DNA of 64,000 nt from Bagarius yarrelli (Eukaryota; Chordata; Actinopteri; Siluriformes; Sisoridae). Each line of letters starts with the position of its first letter. Position 1 is the stretch's first letter. The notes under the pieces are model-generated. The model made no database searches. It saw only the letters and a list, made by a program, of their open reading frames with translations, and was not told where the DNA came from. The stretch covers positions 434,501 through 498,500 of the forward strand of contig VCAZ01000117.1 of the NCBI GenBank assembly GCA_005784505.1. The letters are read 5' to 3'. The position numbers and the translations under genes were made by a program. Below are positions 11,410 through 24,840 of this stretch, one piece after another.

Positions 11410-12235
11410 AACAATTTGCATGCATTGCTCAGGTGTGACTTTGACCTATTGCTTCACAGAAGCAATCTTGAAATCTTGAAGTTTCCGAAGCCTCTTCAGT
11501 GAACTATGGTCTTAAGTTCTTTCTATAGATTTTTAATTGAATTCAAGTCAGGTGATTTGCTGAGCCTTTCTAGCAGCTCCAGTTCTTTCCTTGAACCCAA
11601 TGAATTGGTTGTGTGTTTGGGATCAATGTCCACCCTTGTTTAATCTTCATCATTCTGGTAAATGTTAGCGGGTGCTTTATATAAAGATTTTTTTTTTTTT
11701 ATTCAACCTTCCTTCAATTATATGAAGTTTGCCAGTGAGTTTTCCACACCATGATATTCCCACCTCCAAACTTCACTGTTGCTATAGTGTTTTTGGGGTG
11801 ATGTCCAGTACCATTTGTCCTCCAAACTTGGTGTGTCCCATGGCATCCAAAGAGTTAAATTTTGATTTTATTTGACCAGACTATATTCTCCCAGTATTGT
11901 CTAAATGTCGTGCAGCAAACTTTAAATAAGTTTCGACATGCTTTTTCTTCATCATGGAGTCTTGCATGTTTCTCTCCACAAATGGTACCTGACTCTTGGA
12001 CAACTCTCCTGATTATACTTTGAAGTCTTTCATTAGAAAAATTGTGAAAAGCACTTGGTTGTGCCAGATTTGTGGTGAAATGAGTATTGCCCCAACAGTA
12101 CTCACTGAAACATATAGAAGTTTTGAAATCGTTGGGTTACCAGACAGAAAGCATCCAGTTTGTGTGTATGGGATGTTTACAGGGGCATTAGAGGGCAAGG
12201 GTTTTATCCTGACTTCGATAGGGGGTTCCCTCAAA
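11410..12235 (-). mobile_element. Tc1-like DNA transposon remnant
   Basis: Read on the minus strand, the sequence carries the Tc1-family nucleotide pattern CTTTGGATGCCATGGGACAC ... AAGTTTGGAGGTGGGAATAT. That is the region around the ...VKHGGG block of Tc1 transposases. Frames are broken throughout. The segment at 12,013-12,234 stays open but has no recognisable product. Confidence 0.65.
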
Positions 12236-12719
12236 TAGGTTGAAGAACACTGGTCTAAATGGTTCGCTATATTCTCAATGCTCTCTCTTTCTTCTGTAGC
12301 TGTTTTCCCATATCAGTGGAGTACAAATCTGACTATGGGATTACCTCTAATGATGATTACATTAACAGAGTACGGTTTGTAAGTACACCAATATAATCAA
12401 ACATAATTACATCTCGAGGATTCTACGTTACAGATGGCAGACTGAGGCCGAGACAGTGATGCGACACAACATCTGAATACTGTATTTCAGTGAAACTGGC
12501 CTATAAAATTATTTGTGTGATTTTTTTTCTCTTGCCTATCCCTGGTACAGAGTAAACAATGAGTCTGTGTGTCCTTCAGGGTTTGTTTGTGCAAGCCCTT
12601 CAATACCGTATAATATTTAATCTGGTGTGTGTTTATAAAGAAAAACAGGTCCGAAGGATAGAAAGATATTAGAGGATATAAAAAATAGTAAAGATATATA
12701 AGACTCTACCATATTCTAT

Positions 12720-13320
12720 TATACTGTACTAGAGATCGTCTGATTAATCAGTTTAACCGATATTTTTCTAATATTTATACCTTTTTCTTTTATTGAATAT
12801 CGATTTTGCAATATCGAATCCACCGATATCTCTGATTCAAGAATTGCACACAAGAGCAATATTATGATTTTATACTATCCAATACCTTTACACTATATTA
12901 TACTATAGCTTTATACTATATTACACTGTGGCTTTAAACTTTACTTTAACAGTGTACTTTATTACACTATGCAATAGTGCACTGTACTGTAATATACTGA
13001 ATTTAGTTTGTATGTTATAGTGTAAGGTATACTTTATTTATTTATTTATTTTATAGTATAGTATACTATACTGTACTATAGCGGTATACTATATTTTTAT
13101 CGAATATTATTCATAATTATTCGAATATAGTAAAAAAAAACCTTTAATCATTTATTTTATAATATACTGTACTATAAATAGATCATTTATAATAGACTGT
13201 AGCATTATATTCTTCGATACTGTAGTACTACTATACTACGGTTTAGATTTAGAATTGCCGTATGTGCCGTGGACTTTACTCAACTGTACTATATTATACA
13301 TCATACTATAATTTACTATA
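12720..13320. repeat. MITE-like repeat followed by TACTATA-rich tract, copy 1
   Basis: The unit AGAGATCGTCTGATTAATCA ... CCGATATTT ... ATATCGATTTTGCAATATCG recurs at about 16,028 and, shortened, at about 16,330. Each copy runs into low-complexity TACTATAC sequence. A related CCGATA pattern lies at 34,470-34,555. Confidence 0.65.
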
Positions 13321-13324
13321 CTGT

Positions 13325-13615
13325 ACAGGGTGTCCCATAAGTTTACATACATAGGGGAAAAAAAAAAAAACGTTTTGTTTTTAAATGAAAACAATGTTTA
13401 TTTCTATAATATGCCCTACATGACTACCATTGTTTTGAAAAGACATTTTGATAACAGCTGAAGTTTAATAACGTTGGTGATACATTACTTGAGATGATTT
13501 ATGTTTTGTATCATTTCCTGATACACCATGGCCTTCAAATGCTCCCAAAGATAAAAATATGATAAAGTAATTTTCAAAGATAAGTGTTTGGGGGAATCTT
13601 GGACACCTTGTAGTA
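13325..13615. mobile_element. Possible mariner-type remnant
   Basis: It starts with CAGGGTGTCCCATAAGTTTA, a terminus typical of some Tc1/mariner relatives. The remainder is AT-rich with no open transposase frame. Confidence 0.35.
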
Positions 13616-13934
13616 CAGAAAACTATAGCTTTATTCTATATTTTATTCTAATATTTTGTAATTTTTAATAGCATTGTATACAACATTTTTAACAAAAGCA
13701 AAAGAAATTCATCCCACTTACATTATACTTTGTGTGTGTGTTTGTGTGTGCGCATGTTTTGTGTTCTGTTGTACTTTCCTTTAACCTCTAACAGGAATTA
13801 GGATTTATTGTACTTTCAAATTCTATTCCAGCATGAAAAGTTATTATTAAAGTTCAATTCCAAAGCACTTTTTCTATAAGCTTTTTTCTTCTGTGGGAAA
13901 AAAAGAACACCCCCGTGTGGAAATGCTTTAAACC

Positions 13935-14100
13935 ATGTAACATTTCAGGGTTTTTGGTTTTCTCGTTGTTTTTCACGTTTTATGTCATGTTCCATGTTAT
14001 TAACTAGGGTAAAGCTAGCGTTTTATGCTGTATGTAACATTCAGGGTTTTTGGTTTTCTCGTTGTTTTTCACGTTTTATGTTAATTCATGTTCCATGTTT
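13935..14100 (+). repeat. Tandem duplication, about 97-bp period
   Basis: The block CAGGGTTTTTGGTTTTCTCG ... TTTTCACGTTTTATGT occurs twice in a row (from about 13,947 and about 14,042) with minor changes, just ahead of the GCTAT array. Confidence 0.85.
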
Positions 14101-14120
14101 TATTGTTTTTTGTCTAGGGT

Positions 14121-14316
14121 AAGCTATGCTAGCTAGCTAAGCTATGCTATGCTATGCTATGCTATGCTAGCTAGCTGCTATGCTATGCTATGCTATGCTA
14201 TGCTATGCTATGCTATGCTAGCTATGCTAGCTAGCTAGCTAAGCTATGCTATGCTATGCTATGCTATGCTATGCTAGCTAGCTAAGCTATGCTATGCTAG
14301 CTAGCTAGCTAGCAGC
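14121..14316. repeat. GCTAT pentanucleotide array with GCTAGCTAGC islands
   Basis: Runs of GCTAT are interrupted by self-complementary GCTAGCTAGCT blocks. Similar but shorter arrays lie at 25,745-25,806, and a GCTAGCTAGC block lies at 14,698-14,722. Confidence 0.95.
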
Positions 14317-14379
14317 TTTGCTATTGTTTTTTTTGTAACTCCACTTGAGTTTGCGAGACGTACTAGCTGAACGAGACGT

Positions 14380-14800
14380 ATAGACAAGACCAAGATGCAG
14401 TTTATTTACAAAATGTGAACATACAAACATAAACTAACCTCGATAGACTTAACTACACATGAACACAAACAAGAACATTAGTACAAAACTCAACATGAAC
14501 ACTGGCACAAACAGGAACTCAACAAGGCAAAACACAAGGCCTATAATTACACAGTGAACACATTAAATGGGCAAGACACACCTGAACACAATGAACAACA
14601 CATGACTAAACAAACCAATGAAAACAAGACACAAGGACAAAAAGAAGCACATGCCAGGAAGACAAAACAGGAAGTAAACGGAACAGACTGCCTAGGCTAG
14701 CTTAGCTAGCTAGCTAGCATAGAATAGTTTAGCCTAGACATAAAACAATAAACATAAAACAAGAACAACAACAGACAAGAACATGAAAAACTTAGTAAAG
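14380..14800 (-). mobile_element. Unclassified interspersed repeat
   Basis: It shares ACACCTGAACACAATGA and AACCAATGA...CAAGACA with 28,890-29,345. The minus-strand AAATAAACTGCA motif also appears at 22,435-22,455. There is no coding frame. It could be an LTR or a 3' tail of a retroelement. Confidence 0.5.
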
Positions 14801-15819
14801 TAAAGACACAGTAAATCCCTAAATTGTACCAATCAGATAGAATAAAGATCACTTTTTATATTGTTGTGTCAGTTAAAACTATTTTTTAGATATATAGTTT
14901 TATTTTTATTAGCACAACATACACTCTAGAGCAATGACAGACATTTTAATCTCTAGTTATATTTTTCATCAGTAGGCTTTTTGTGTAGAAAAAAATGAAC
15001 ACAACCTTTGGCAGTCTAGGTTTGGTTCAGAAGCTCTGAGGATTAGACTTGGATTTCAGTCCAACTTTATAGGATAAATACAGGAAATTAACAAACATGA
15101 ATAGACAAGCAAAAGAAAAGAAGCCTTTTAGAGATGGGAAACATTGCCTAACGTAATAAACTATTATAGGTTAATAGACGTGACTCTTGTGTTCTGCAGT
15201 AATAACACACTCAAATGCTCCGTTTTTTTATATGTAGCTCTCAGTTTACGAAGCTTCGTATATGGTATTGACCATGTGCACATCCCAGAGGTTCATATGT
15301 ATTTCCACACAAATAAAAGGTTACACTTTATATATAATTAGGTATAACGATGCTTCTAAGAGAATTCTTTTTATCACCAGATTCTTTTATTTTGGTGGTT
15401 CGACTGCACTTTAACTTTCCACTGTGCACGCAGGAAATATGGAAGCGTCTCAGAGCTGATCTAATGATCTGCTGAGTGCCGGGGTTGTAGCATCTGTTTA
15501 TTCCTCTCAGCATTTCAGAGAAATTGGAGAAAATTAGAGTCTGTTGTTTCCACATAAACCGATAATGAAATAAGGAAATTAGAAGACGCAGAGACAGGGA
15601 GACAGCAGCAATCACTAGCTGTACGAAACGATTTCAAGTACAATTTTGTATAAGCTTTTTTTGATGAAACTGCAGGAAATGGATTTAATGGGAAATGTTT
15701 TAATCTTATTTTACTGCAAATATAATCCAAAAATATGGTGTTATTAGACAGTAGTAGCAAATAAATGTAAAAATAACAAAAAAGTAAAGATATATTACAC
15801 TCTATCATATTCCACTATA
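14801..15819. other. No gene recognised
   Basis: AT-rich sequence with several 60-97 codon frames on both strands that overlap each other and lack family resemblance. Confidence 0.5.
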
Positions 15820-16015
15820 TCAGGGAGGCCCGAAACTCGGTCCTAGAGGGCCAGTGTCCTGCAGAGTTTAGCTCCAACCCTAATCAAACACACCTAAATC
15901 AACTAATCAAGATCTTGCTAGCTATACAGTAAACTTACAGGTAGGTGTGTTAAGGCAAGTTGGAGCTTAACTATGCAGGACACCTGCCCTCCAGGACAGA
16001 GATTGGATACCCCTG
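15820..16015 (+). mobile_element. hAT-like MITE, single copy
   Basis: It runs from AAACTCGGTCCTAGAGGGCC through TAGCTCCAACCCTAATCAAA and GTTGGAGCTTAACTATGCAG to CCCTCCAGGACAGAGATTGG. The two ends are roughly inverted repeats of each other. Confidence 0.8.
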
Positions 16016-16019
16016 CATT

Positions 16020-16600
16020 ATACTATACAAGAGATCGACTGATCAGCTGGTTTAACCGATGTTTTTCCAATACCGAAGCCTTTTTATTTTATCAAATATC
16101 GATTTTGCAATATCCAATTCACCGATATGGTATTTCAGTATCAGGATTGTGCAATGTGACTAAACCTTTATACTACTCAATACCTTCAGACTATACTATA
16201 CTATAGTATACTATATGCTGAAATCCAGAAAATGTTGCACTAAAACAGTGTTATTACACAATTAAATTTAAAGATAAAAAATAGTAAAGATATACTACAC
16301 TCTACAATATTTCATTATACTTCACAAAAGACTTTACAAGAATATTGATTGATTGATTTTGCAATATCAAATCCACCAATGTGGAAATACGGAATTAGGA
16401 TTCTGCATTGTGACTAACCCTAATACTATTCAATACTATACTATACTATACTGTACTGTACTGTACTATTTTTTAATATCATATTTTATACTAAACTATA
16501 CTACATACTATACAATACTGTGCCATACTATACTATACTATACTATACTATACTATACTATACTATACTATACTATACTATATACTAAAATCCAGTAAAT
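16020..16600. repeat. MITE-like repeat copies 2 and 3 with an ACTAT array
   Basis: Two successive copies (about 16,028 and about 16,330) of the unit described at 12,720. Each is followed by TACTATAC sequence, including a clean TACTA/CTATA pentanucleotide array at about 16,515-16,580. Confidence 0.75.
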
Positions 16601-16856
16601 ATTGCACTGAAACTGGCGTGTATCTATATTTTAACAAATTAATAAAATATGTTGGTTCCTTTTTTTATCTGAATAAATGATCGCATAAATGAAGTGCAAG
16701 TAAAAACAAAAATTACAGTTAGGTTTCTTGTTTGAGACTATTGTGGATGTCATATATGTTGGATGTCTGAGTATCAGTTCTGATTATCGGCCCACTACAT
16801 ACAGACTTACTACAAATTTAGTACAGACTCACAATAAACCCACTATAGAATCAGTA

Positions 16857-16942
16857 TTAATTATTGTTATTATTGTTATTATTATTATTACTATTATTAT
16901 TATAGTTATTATTATTATTATAGTAGTAGTAGTTATAGTAAA
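16857..16942. repeat. ATT-rich trinucleotide microsatellite
   Basis: Imperfect ATT/GTT/TAG repeats are open in several frames on both strands, which creates spurious frames. Confidence 0.9.
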
Positions 16943-17730
16943 ATCATATACAATCTGACAGAATTGTAACCAATAACGCTTGTTAAAATCTGAGTAAAAT
17001 GGTCTGATTGATGAATTCTGTATAATTCCTTCAGGGTAGGAGGAGGAAAAGAGCGATCCTCCACTTATAAAACTCTCCTCCACTACCCTACTAATTACGT
17101 CATGTTTAATGGGGCTGTTATTGAAATATAGCAGAAGCAAACCACTGCAATGTCTCCATTCATCTGATTAATTAGCTGTTATTATTAGCAGGAATGCGGA
17201 AGCTGCTCAGATTAGTGGAGTGACATCAGCGAGAAGTCATGAATGCCACTTTGAGACTTTTTTAATACTGGAATAATAACACTATAGATGTTTCAAAGTC
17301 TGTGTATAAATGTGTATAAATGTGGGACGCATAAAGCAAGAATCTCACTAGTTCTTTTCATTGCTTTAGACTAGCGAGTCAAACTTATTTTATAATAAAT
17401 AAGCATTTAATTGACAAGCCAACAAATAAAAAAACTAATTTAAATATTATAAGATAAATTATATTTCACATACAGTAAACTTATAAAAAGACCTTCATGC
17501 TTAAATAATGCTGATTGACAGTATAATGTATATACTAACCTGTAACCTTCTCAGGTTTATTTTTATAGACAGGTGTACAGTTACTAACTGCAACCCATCC
17601 AATAATGTTCATATTTCCTCAGCTCCAACCTCCTGATTCTGCCTCAACAGTGCAACAAACCCCACTGAGAGCAGATACTATAACTATGGTGGTGTCTTTA
17701 ATGCCAGTGAGAGCGTATCAGGTGTCATGG
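16943..17730. other. No gene recognised
   Basis: AT-rich sequence without supported coding, RNA or repeat features. Confidence 0.5.
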
Positions 17731-17925
17731 GGAGGTGGTAGCGCAGAGGTTAAAGTGTTGGCCTGATAATTGGAAGATCAGTGTTCTATTCCCACCACTA
17801 CCAAGCTGCCACCGCTGGGCCCCTTAGCAAAGCCCTTAACCCCTAATTGCTCAATTGTATAACAGAGATGTATATAAGTCGCTCTGGATAAGGACGTCTG
17901 CCAAATTCTGTAAATGTAAATGTTT
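17731..17925 (+). mobile_element. SINE family A, near full length
   Basis: The head is GAGGTGGTAGCGCAGAGGTT, followed by a diverged B-box region, GCTGGGCCCCTTAGCAAAGC, TAACCCCTAATTGCTCAATT, GTCGCTCTGGATAAGGACGT and an AAATGTAAATG tail. The order tRNA head, core, tail defines the family. Confidence 0.9.
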
Positions 17926-18253
17926 TTGAGTCTCCAATAATGACCCCCTTTTTCGTTTTTATAGCTACACACAAGTCAACATGGCACAAAACCTTACGAG
18001 TTGTGTTTAAGTTGCGCTGGTCATTGTGTGTTAATTAACAATGGTGTGAGGAACTAACAAGAGTTAACTAAAATCCCTGACCTTTAACAGTATTTCTATT
18101 TTGTAAACACACATACTGTATCTACACACATACCTAAAGAATCTCTGTCACAGTGTTTCTACCTATCTGTATTGATAGCTAGCTACTGTAGCTGTCACCT
18201 TTTATACGCAAAAATAAGATAAAAAATTGTCAGAGCTGTAAGCGGAGCTATCG

Positions 18254-18275
18254 CCCCCCCCCCCCCCCCCCCCCC
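18254..18275. repeat. Run of 22 C
   Basis: An uninterrupted C homopolymer, which would be G22 on the other strand. Its length may be unreliable in the assembly. Confidence 0.98.
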
Positions 18276-19325
18276 ATGCTAGCTGATCTCTGCCGAGCGT
18301 TACTGTGAAAAGATCCGCCTCCCTTTGACTCTAATTGGCCCTCGCCTGAACCTGATGGTGTTAAACCAATCAAAGAACTGTAGCAAACGTTACCTTACCA
18401 GCTAACCTACACTTAATTAATACATCAATTATTTTAAAAGATAATTTAGTTTTAGTTTTTTAAATTTATTCTCACGTCTACAGTTCTTTTATAATTTTAT
18501 AATTCTTTTTTACACACAACAACAGAGACAAAACCCCCCTGAATGTCACCATTAAGTAGCTTATATTCTATAGCTAATAACTAATATGACTACATGTTTA
18601 GCATTTGAATACAAATTAAACTAGAATCAGTTCTATCATTAGAAATCTGGTGTGTGTGTGTGTGTGTGTGTGTGTAAGTGTGTCAGTCTGCAACCTCCTC
18701 TAAACAAAAATGATATTTACATTGTAAACAATATTAACTATGTTTCTATTCAGTCATTTATCTTCAGTTTGAATTGCGGATAATTGCTTCCCCCTTTTTC
18801 CTTCTCTCTTTATTCAGTACCTTGTCAGGCTTCGCCCTCAGCCAGGCTTCTTCAGGTGACACAAACAGTGCTGAATAGGCAGCATTGTGCTGAAACGCTA
18901 CACCTGCACTCAGCAACGGCTCTGTAGAGACATGTACAGAGCCAATCGCCTTCCAAACCAAACCACCACCAGAGAATAAAGCAGGTCATTTCTGTGTGTT
19001 CTCTAAACTATAATACTTCAGCGTAAACTATAGGTTCTTTGCATGTCTGCGCTACAAACTAGCATATGCTTAAGCACGTGTCCTAATGATAATTATCTCC
19101 AAATAAAGAACACAATAGAATTAACTTCCACTTGACACTTTTGAAAGACATTTGACACCAGACACTATAAGTTTTAATCAGAAGTGTCTGGGATGAGTAC
19201 AGTGACATCTACATAAAAACAAAACAAAAGGTTAAGAAGCAGAACCATTTATAAACTATTATTTTATCACATAAAATAATAAACAGGCCTAAATGTGAAA
19301 AAAAAGAGAAATCAGAAACAGACGC
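18276..19325. other. No gene recognised
   Basis: Contains a (TG)n run at about 18,651-18,675. A minus-strand stretch at 18,764-18,961 resembles interspersed-repeat sequence (TCACCTGAAGAAGCCTGGCT) rather than a gene. Confidence 0.45.
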
Positions 19326-19326
19326 A

Positions 19327-19695
19327 ATAATCAGGGACAGTGAACCTGATCAGGAACAGTGTAAAAAATCAGGGACAGTGTAACTAATCAGGAACAGTGT
19401 AACTGATCAGGGACAGTGTAATTAATCAGGGACAGTGTAAAAAAATCAGGGACAGTATAACTAATTAGGGACATTGTAACTAATCAGGGACAGTGTAACT
19501 AATCAGAGACAGTGTTACTAATCAGAAACAGTTTAACTAATTGAGGACAGGGTAACTAATCAGGGACAGTGTAAAAAAAAACTAATCAGGGACAGTGTAA
19601 CTAATCAGGGACAGTGTAAAAAAAATCAGGGACAGTAAAAAAAAATCAGGGACAGTGTAACTAATAAGGGACTTACAACTTATCAGAAACAGTGT
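19327..19695. repeat. About 20-bp minisatellite
   Basis: About 17-18 tandem copies of AATCAGGGACAGTGTAACT, with A-run insertions replacing the last bases in several copies (GTGTAAAAAAAA). Confidence 0.95.
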
Positions 19696-20162
19696 TAATA
19701 ATCAGCAAATACACAACTCATTCACTTGGACTTGCATGCTGTATAATTCAGAAAAAGGAATAGAGAAGCACATGACTGTTTGAAGAACCGTTTATGAATG
19801 AAATAAAAAACTTCAGACTATGTTGATCTTAAAGCACTTGATTTTTGGTGTGACTCTGTAAAAAGGACACTGAAAGACTGCCTGTTTCTTGTAACTGTTC
19901 TTGTCAGCTGACCTGCAATGTCCTCAATTCTACTGTTTCATTCACGTACAGTACAAATATTCCTTTAAAAAAAATGATAAAATAAAAATCATCTTTAAAT
20001 GTCACGTGTTGGATCACATAACCAGGGTGACCAAGGACATTTCCACTCTGCCATAAAGACGCTCCAGCTGTTCTTTGAGGACTTATGATTTAAGTTGCCT
20101 ACACACACACACACACACACAGTGTAACCATATAATTTCTACTACCTGTTTTTCACCCAAAT

Positions 20163-20358
20163 GAGGATGGGTGCTCTGTTGAGTCTGGTTCCTCTCAAGG
20201 TTTCTTACTATTTCCGTCTCAGGGAGTTTTTCCTTGCCACCGTCGCCCCCGGGTTGCTCATCAGGGACAAACTGACTTCTGTCTCATTTTCATCTTATAA
20301 TTTCTTGTGTAAAGCTGCTTTGTATAAATCACCGCTAAACAAATAAAATTGAATTGAA
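20163..20358 (+). mobile_element. LINE-like 3' end
   Basis: It carries TGAGTCTGGTTCCTCTCAAG, TTTTTCCTTGCCACCGTCGC and AAGCTGCTTTG, and ends in AAATAAAATTGAATTGAA. This is a very common teleost retroelement 3' end. A partial relative lies at 52,525-52,680. Confidence 0.8.
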
Positions 20359-20404
20359 CAGACATTTTGCGATTTTACTTATTCAATTCCTCTTTATTTA
20401 TTTT

Positions 20405-20715
20405 ATCAAACTGAGCAGTTAAGGGTTAAGGGGCATGCTCAGGAGCCCGGCAGAGGCAGCTTGATGGTGCTGGGATATAAACCCATATCTTCTGTTCAGC
20501 AGTCCAACACATTTACATATTTACATTTACAGCATTTGGCAGACATCCTTATCCAGAGCAATTTACATTTATCTCATTTATACAACTGAGCAATTAGGGG
20601 TTAAGGGCCTTACTCAGGGGCCCAGCAGTGGTGGTTTAGTGGAGCTGGAAATCGAACCCACAATCTTCAGGTTGGCAGTCCAACACCTTAACCATGAGCC
20701 ACCACTTCCCCACAC
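20405..20715 (-). mobile_element. Two adjacent SINE family A copies
   Basis: A truncated copy (20,405-20,512) is followed by a full copy (20,515-20,715). The full copy runs from a tail ATTTACAGCATTTGGCAGAC to a head AATCGAACCCACAATCTTCA and AACCATGAGCCACCACTTCC. Both are reverse-oriented. Confidence 0.9.
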
Positions 20716-21124
20716 TTCCAACACAAAAACTACTGATCTAGAAAAATGCAAAAATATTTAAAAAATGTAGTAAGTTTGTTGTAGCCACGAAGGAATCAGA
20801 GGCAACCCTATTAATTAATCATTTTTATTGTTTTTAATTTTTACTACTAATATTAATGTTATTATTACTATTATTATTTGCCCTTTTCACTGTTGAGGAC
20901 ATCCTTTCCCAACCATAAAGAATCAATTATAATATTTTCTCTTCTTCTTATTATTATTATAATTATTATTATTTTGATCAAAACTATGGGCATTACTATT
21001 GCTAATAATATTTAAAAGTAATTAGATACAATGACGCTCACACACACTACATACACACACACATACACACACGATTACATATAGAGGTTGTTTTTTGGTT
21101 GTATGTTATACGTGTATGTTATGT

Positions 21125-21350
21125 ATGGTAAGCACGGTTGCCTCACAGCAAGAAGGTCCCGGGTTCAATTCCCGGGCAGGGGTCTTTCTGTGTGGAGTTT
21201 ACATGTTCTTGTGTGGGTTTACTCCTGTTACTCTGGTTTCCTCCCACTGTCCAAAAACAAATATGTTAGGTTGATCGGTGATTCTAAATTGCCCATAGGA
21301 GTGAGTGTGTGTGTGGCCCTGTGATAGACCTGTCCAGGGTGTCCCCCTCC
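21125..21350 (+). mobile_element. SINE-like repeat family C, near full length
   Basis: The tRNA-like head (GGTTGCCTCACAGCAAGAAG, then a B-box match GGTTCAATTCC) is followed by GTGTGGAGTTTACATGTTCT, CCTCCCACTGTCCAAAAACA and CTAAATTGCCCATAGGAGTG. Other copies are at 31,750, 38,030 and 45,605. Confidence 0.85.
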
Positions 21351-21356
21351 TGCCTT

Positions 21357-21600
21357 TCGGCTGTTCCCTTTTAGGGGTCGCCACAGTGAATCATCTGTCT
21401 CCACCTACCCCTATTCTCTACATCCTCTTCACTCACACCCACTAACTTCATGTCCTCGTTTATCGCATCCATATACCTCCTCTTTGCTCTTCCTCTTTGC
21501 CTTCTGCCTGGTAGCTTCATTTCTGAGATGGATGATTCGCAAATTAAGATTTGGCAAATTTTTACGTCGGATGCTGCCCTTCCTGACACAACCCTCTCTA
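21357..21600 (-). mobile_element. LINE ORF2 C-terminal fragment
   Basis: The minus-strand frame encodes MKLPGRRQRGRAKRRYMDAI, NEDMKLVGVSEEDVENRGRW and RQM, the typical C-terminal end of a fish non-LTR retrotransposon polyprotein. It is 5'-truncated. Sister fragments lie at 28,350-28,690 and 35,510-35,830. Confidence 0.85.
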
Positions 21601-22009
21601 ATTACCAAGGCTTGGGACTGGCACTGAAGTCACTGGCTTGTGACCCCTGTGGCTAGATCTGACTAATCTTGTGCATCAATTAATGTATAATATGTGTGTG
21701 GGGTTTTTTTTAGTGTTTTAATTAACAATCAATCAAACAGATGCACATCATTTAAATTCTTGCCTAGACGCACAAGATAACTAGACCCTAGGGGCAGCGC
21801 TTGTAACCTTTAAAACTTCAACATACCCGCAACGTTTGGAATATACTATTATACTATCATATCCGATCATATACTTTTATACTATACTATACTATGACTG
21901 TTTGACTGATAAAACTTTAATTTAAACTGTGTAAAATACAAAGGTATATAGTTCTCTTTGCTAGACTTTCGAATGTAATGTAGTACCCACGTTTCCGTTA
22001 AGTGTTTGT

Positions 22010-22490
22010 GTTCCAGATTCCTGTGACTCCTGTCGTTCCGTCGTCTCTGACTTTGTGTGTCTGTCCTCGCCTTACGTCCCCGTCATCTCCTGTTTTTCAC
22101 TCGTGCTAGCTTTTTTCACCCTTCGTCAGTGGTTTCTGACTAATCCATGTCACTGTCTGGGATTCCCGTTACACCAGTACTTGTTGATGTACTCTTTGAC
22201 CAGTGCTGGTTAATCTTGTGTATTTATAGCCCTTGTGTTTCCCTTTGTCTTTGTCAAGGATTTCGGTTGTATCCCTGTACCGCTGTCAGGAGTTTATGTA
22301 AAAGTTCTTTGTAGTCAAGTTTCATGTTTGTTGTTTGCTGCTTGATGTTTGTGTTAATATCCAAGCTAAGTTGAGCTAAGGTGAGCTATGCTAAGTTAAG
22401 TCATGTGTCGATTAGTTTATTGTTTGGTTCATGTTGTAAATAAACTGCACCTTGGGTTTAAAACTACTACATCTTCAGTGGATTCTTTAC
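22010..22490 (+). mobile_element. Unclassified interspersed repeat
   Basis: A moderately GC-rich non-coding block ends in GTTGTAAATAAACTGCACCT. The reverse complement of that end (TGCAGTTTATTTAC) opens the repeat at about 14,396. It could be an LTR or retroelement tail. Confidence 0.45.
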
Positions 22491-22499
22491 AGGGACATG

Positions 22500-22905
22500 T
22501 TAAGCATTAATTGACACCCATTAAAAATGATCAAATTAAACCCGATAATTACCACTACCAAATACTGTGTGATGTTAAACACATTCCTGTGGTTTCTGTT
22601 TTTGTAATTTTTTTTCTATACACCCACCTCTTATGTTTTTAAGAAAGTCCCTTGTGTACTTCAGAAGGGATGTTGTGGGTATGCACATTAGTGCAAAGTG
22701 TGCATTTAACCACAGTAACTACCCTGAAACAGTACATACCCTCTGTAGCTTTACACACACTTACACACACATTCTACAGTTACAAGAATACGGCGAGGCC
22801 TGTTTACTTAAGTGTGACCTCCCAAAGAACACAGACGCCATTTAAGCCCAGATCTGAACAAGAAAATCTTAGTCTAGGCTATTGAGTGTACAGACAAATA
22901 ATCAG

Positions 22906-22942
<37 letters not shown>

Positions 22943-23274
22943 TACTCCCTGTTGTTTTCAGTGGAACAGTATTTACTATTATGTAAGTAGTAAAACCCCT
23001 CAGGCACAAGCTACAAAAAAAAATCAACAACGATCATCTTGTGTGAAGCAATGATGCTAAATAGAGCTACTGTTACCGACTCCGAGGTTGATGATTTTTC
23101 AGTAACAGCGCATCCCATTTCACTGCCTAGTAATTTCCAGACAATATATATATTTTATTCATTATAGAGTGACACCATTTTTGAAAATAGTCACAGTTAA
23201 TTCCACGTCCTAATTACAGATTAGGCAAAAACCATTGACCCGATCTTAGTCAGGTAGTTTTTTGTAGATGTTTT
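22500..23274. other. No gene recognised
   Basis: Two overlapping plus-strand frames (22,633-22,885) read different frames of the same sequence and have no family resemblance. A (CA)n run lies at 22,918-22,941. Confidence 0.5.
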
Positions 23275-23575
23275 TACATTTATCAAGAGCGACTTACATT
23301 TATCTCTTTTATACAACTGAGGGTTGAAGGGCCTTGCTCTGGGGCCCAACAGTGGTGGCTTGGTGGTGCTGGGAATCAAACCCGGTCTTTCTGGTATCAG
23401 TCCAACACCTTAACCACTTAGCCACCACTTCCCCAGATGGTTGGAGATGGTTTCACATTTACATTTCTGGAATTTTGGAGAAGCCCTTATCCACAGTGAC
23501 TCCACGGAGCAGGTGAGGGTTAAGGGTCTTGCTCAGGGGCCCAGCAGTGGCAGCTTGGAAGTATTGTGAATTAAA
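23275..23575 (-). mobile_element. Two SINE family A copies in tandem
   Basis: The first copy (23,275-23,440) has GAGCGACTTACATTTATCTC and a head with GGGAATCAAACCCGG. The second (23,455-23,575) is shorter and diverged. A 36-bp direct duplication (AAACCATACATCATAGCTGG) follows at about 23,587-23,650. Confidence 0.85.
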
Positions 23576-23945
23576 CACTGTCTCTAAACCATACATCATA
23601 GCTGGTCTCACCACCGTCTCTAAACCATACATCATAGCTGGTCTCACCACCGTCTTTCCCTTGATAATGTTATAATATGTTTATGATAATTTAACCAGAT
23701 TCTTTATCTAGCTATATATTTCTGACTGACAAGTGAATCTGTTCCTGCCATCACTGCTCGTGTGTATCAGAGCATTGCAACGTCAGCACTAAATTCAATT
23801 CCAGTAAATTAGATTTGTCTGTTTTGGAGTACTGCCTAATGGACCTGTGAGAACAGAAAGTGCAGGAAGGCACACAACAGGTGTGGCAGACCGGAGTTCT
23901 TGGAAAAATATTTCCTATTTCCTATTTTATTTCCTATTTATTTTA

Positions 23946-24840
<895 letters not shown>

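Noticed and set aside
11996..12238. 80-codon plus-strand frame
   Set aside because: Lies at the edge of a Tc1-like remnant, has an equally long antisense frame and no recognisable product.
14121..14316. CRISPR-like or satellite reading of the regular repeats
   Set aside because: No unique spacers between repeat units; the window is eukaryotic and these are simple repeats and minisatellites.
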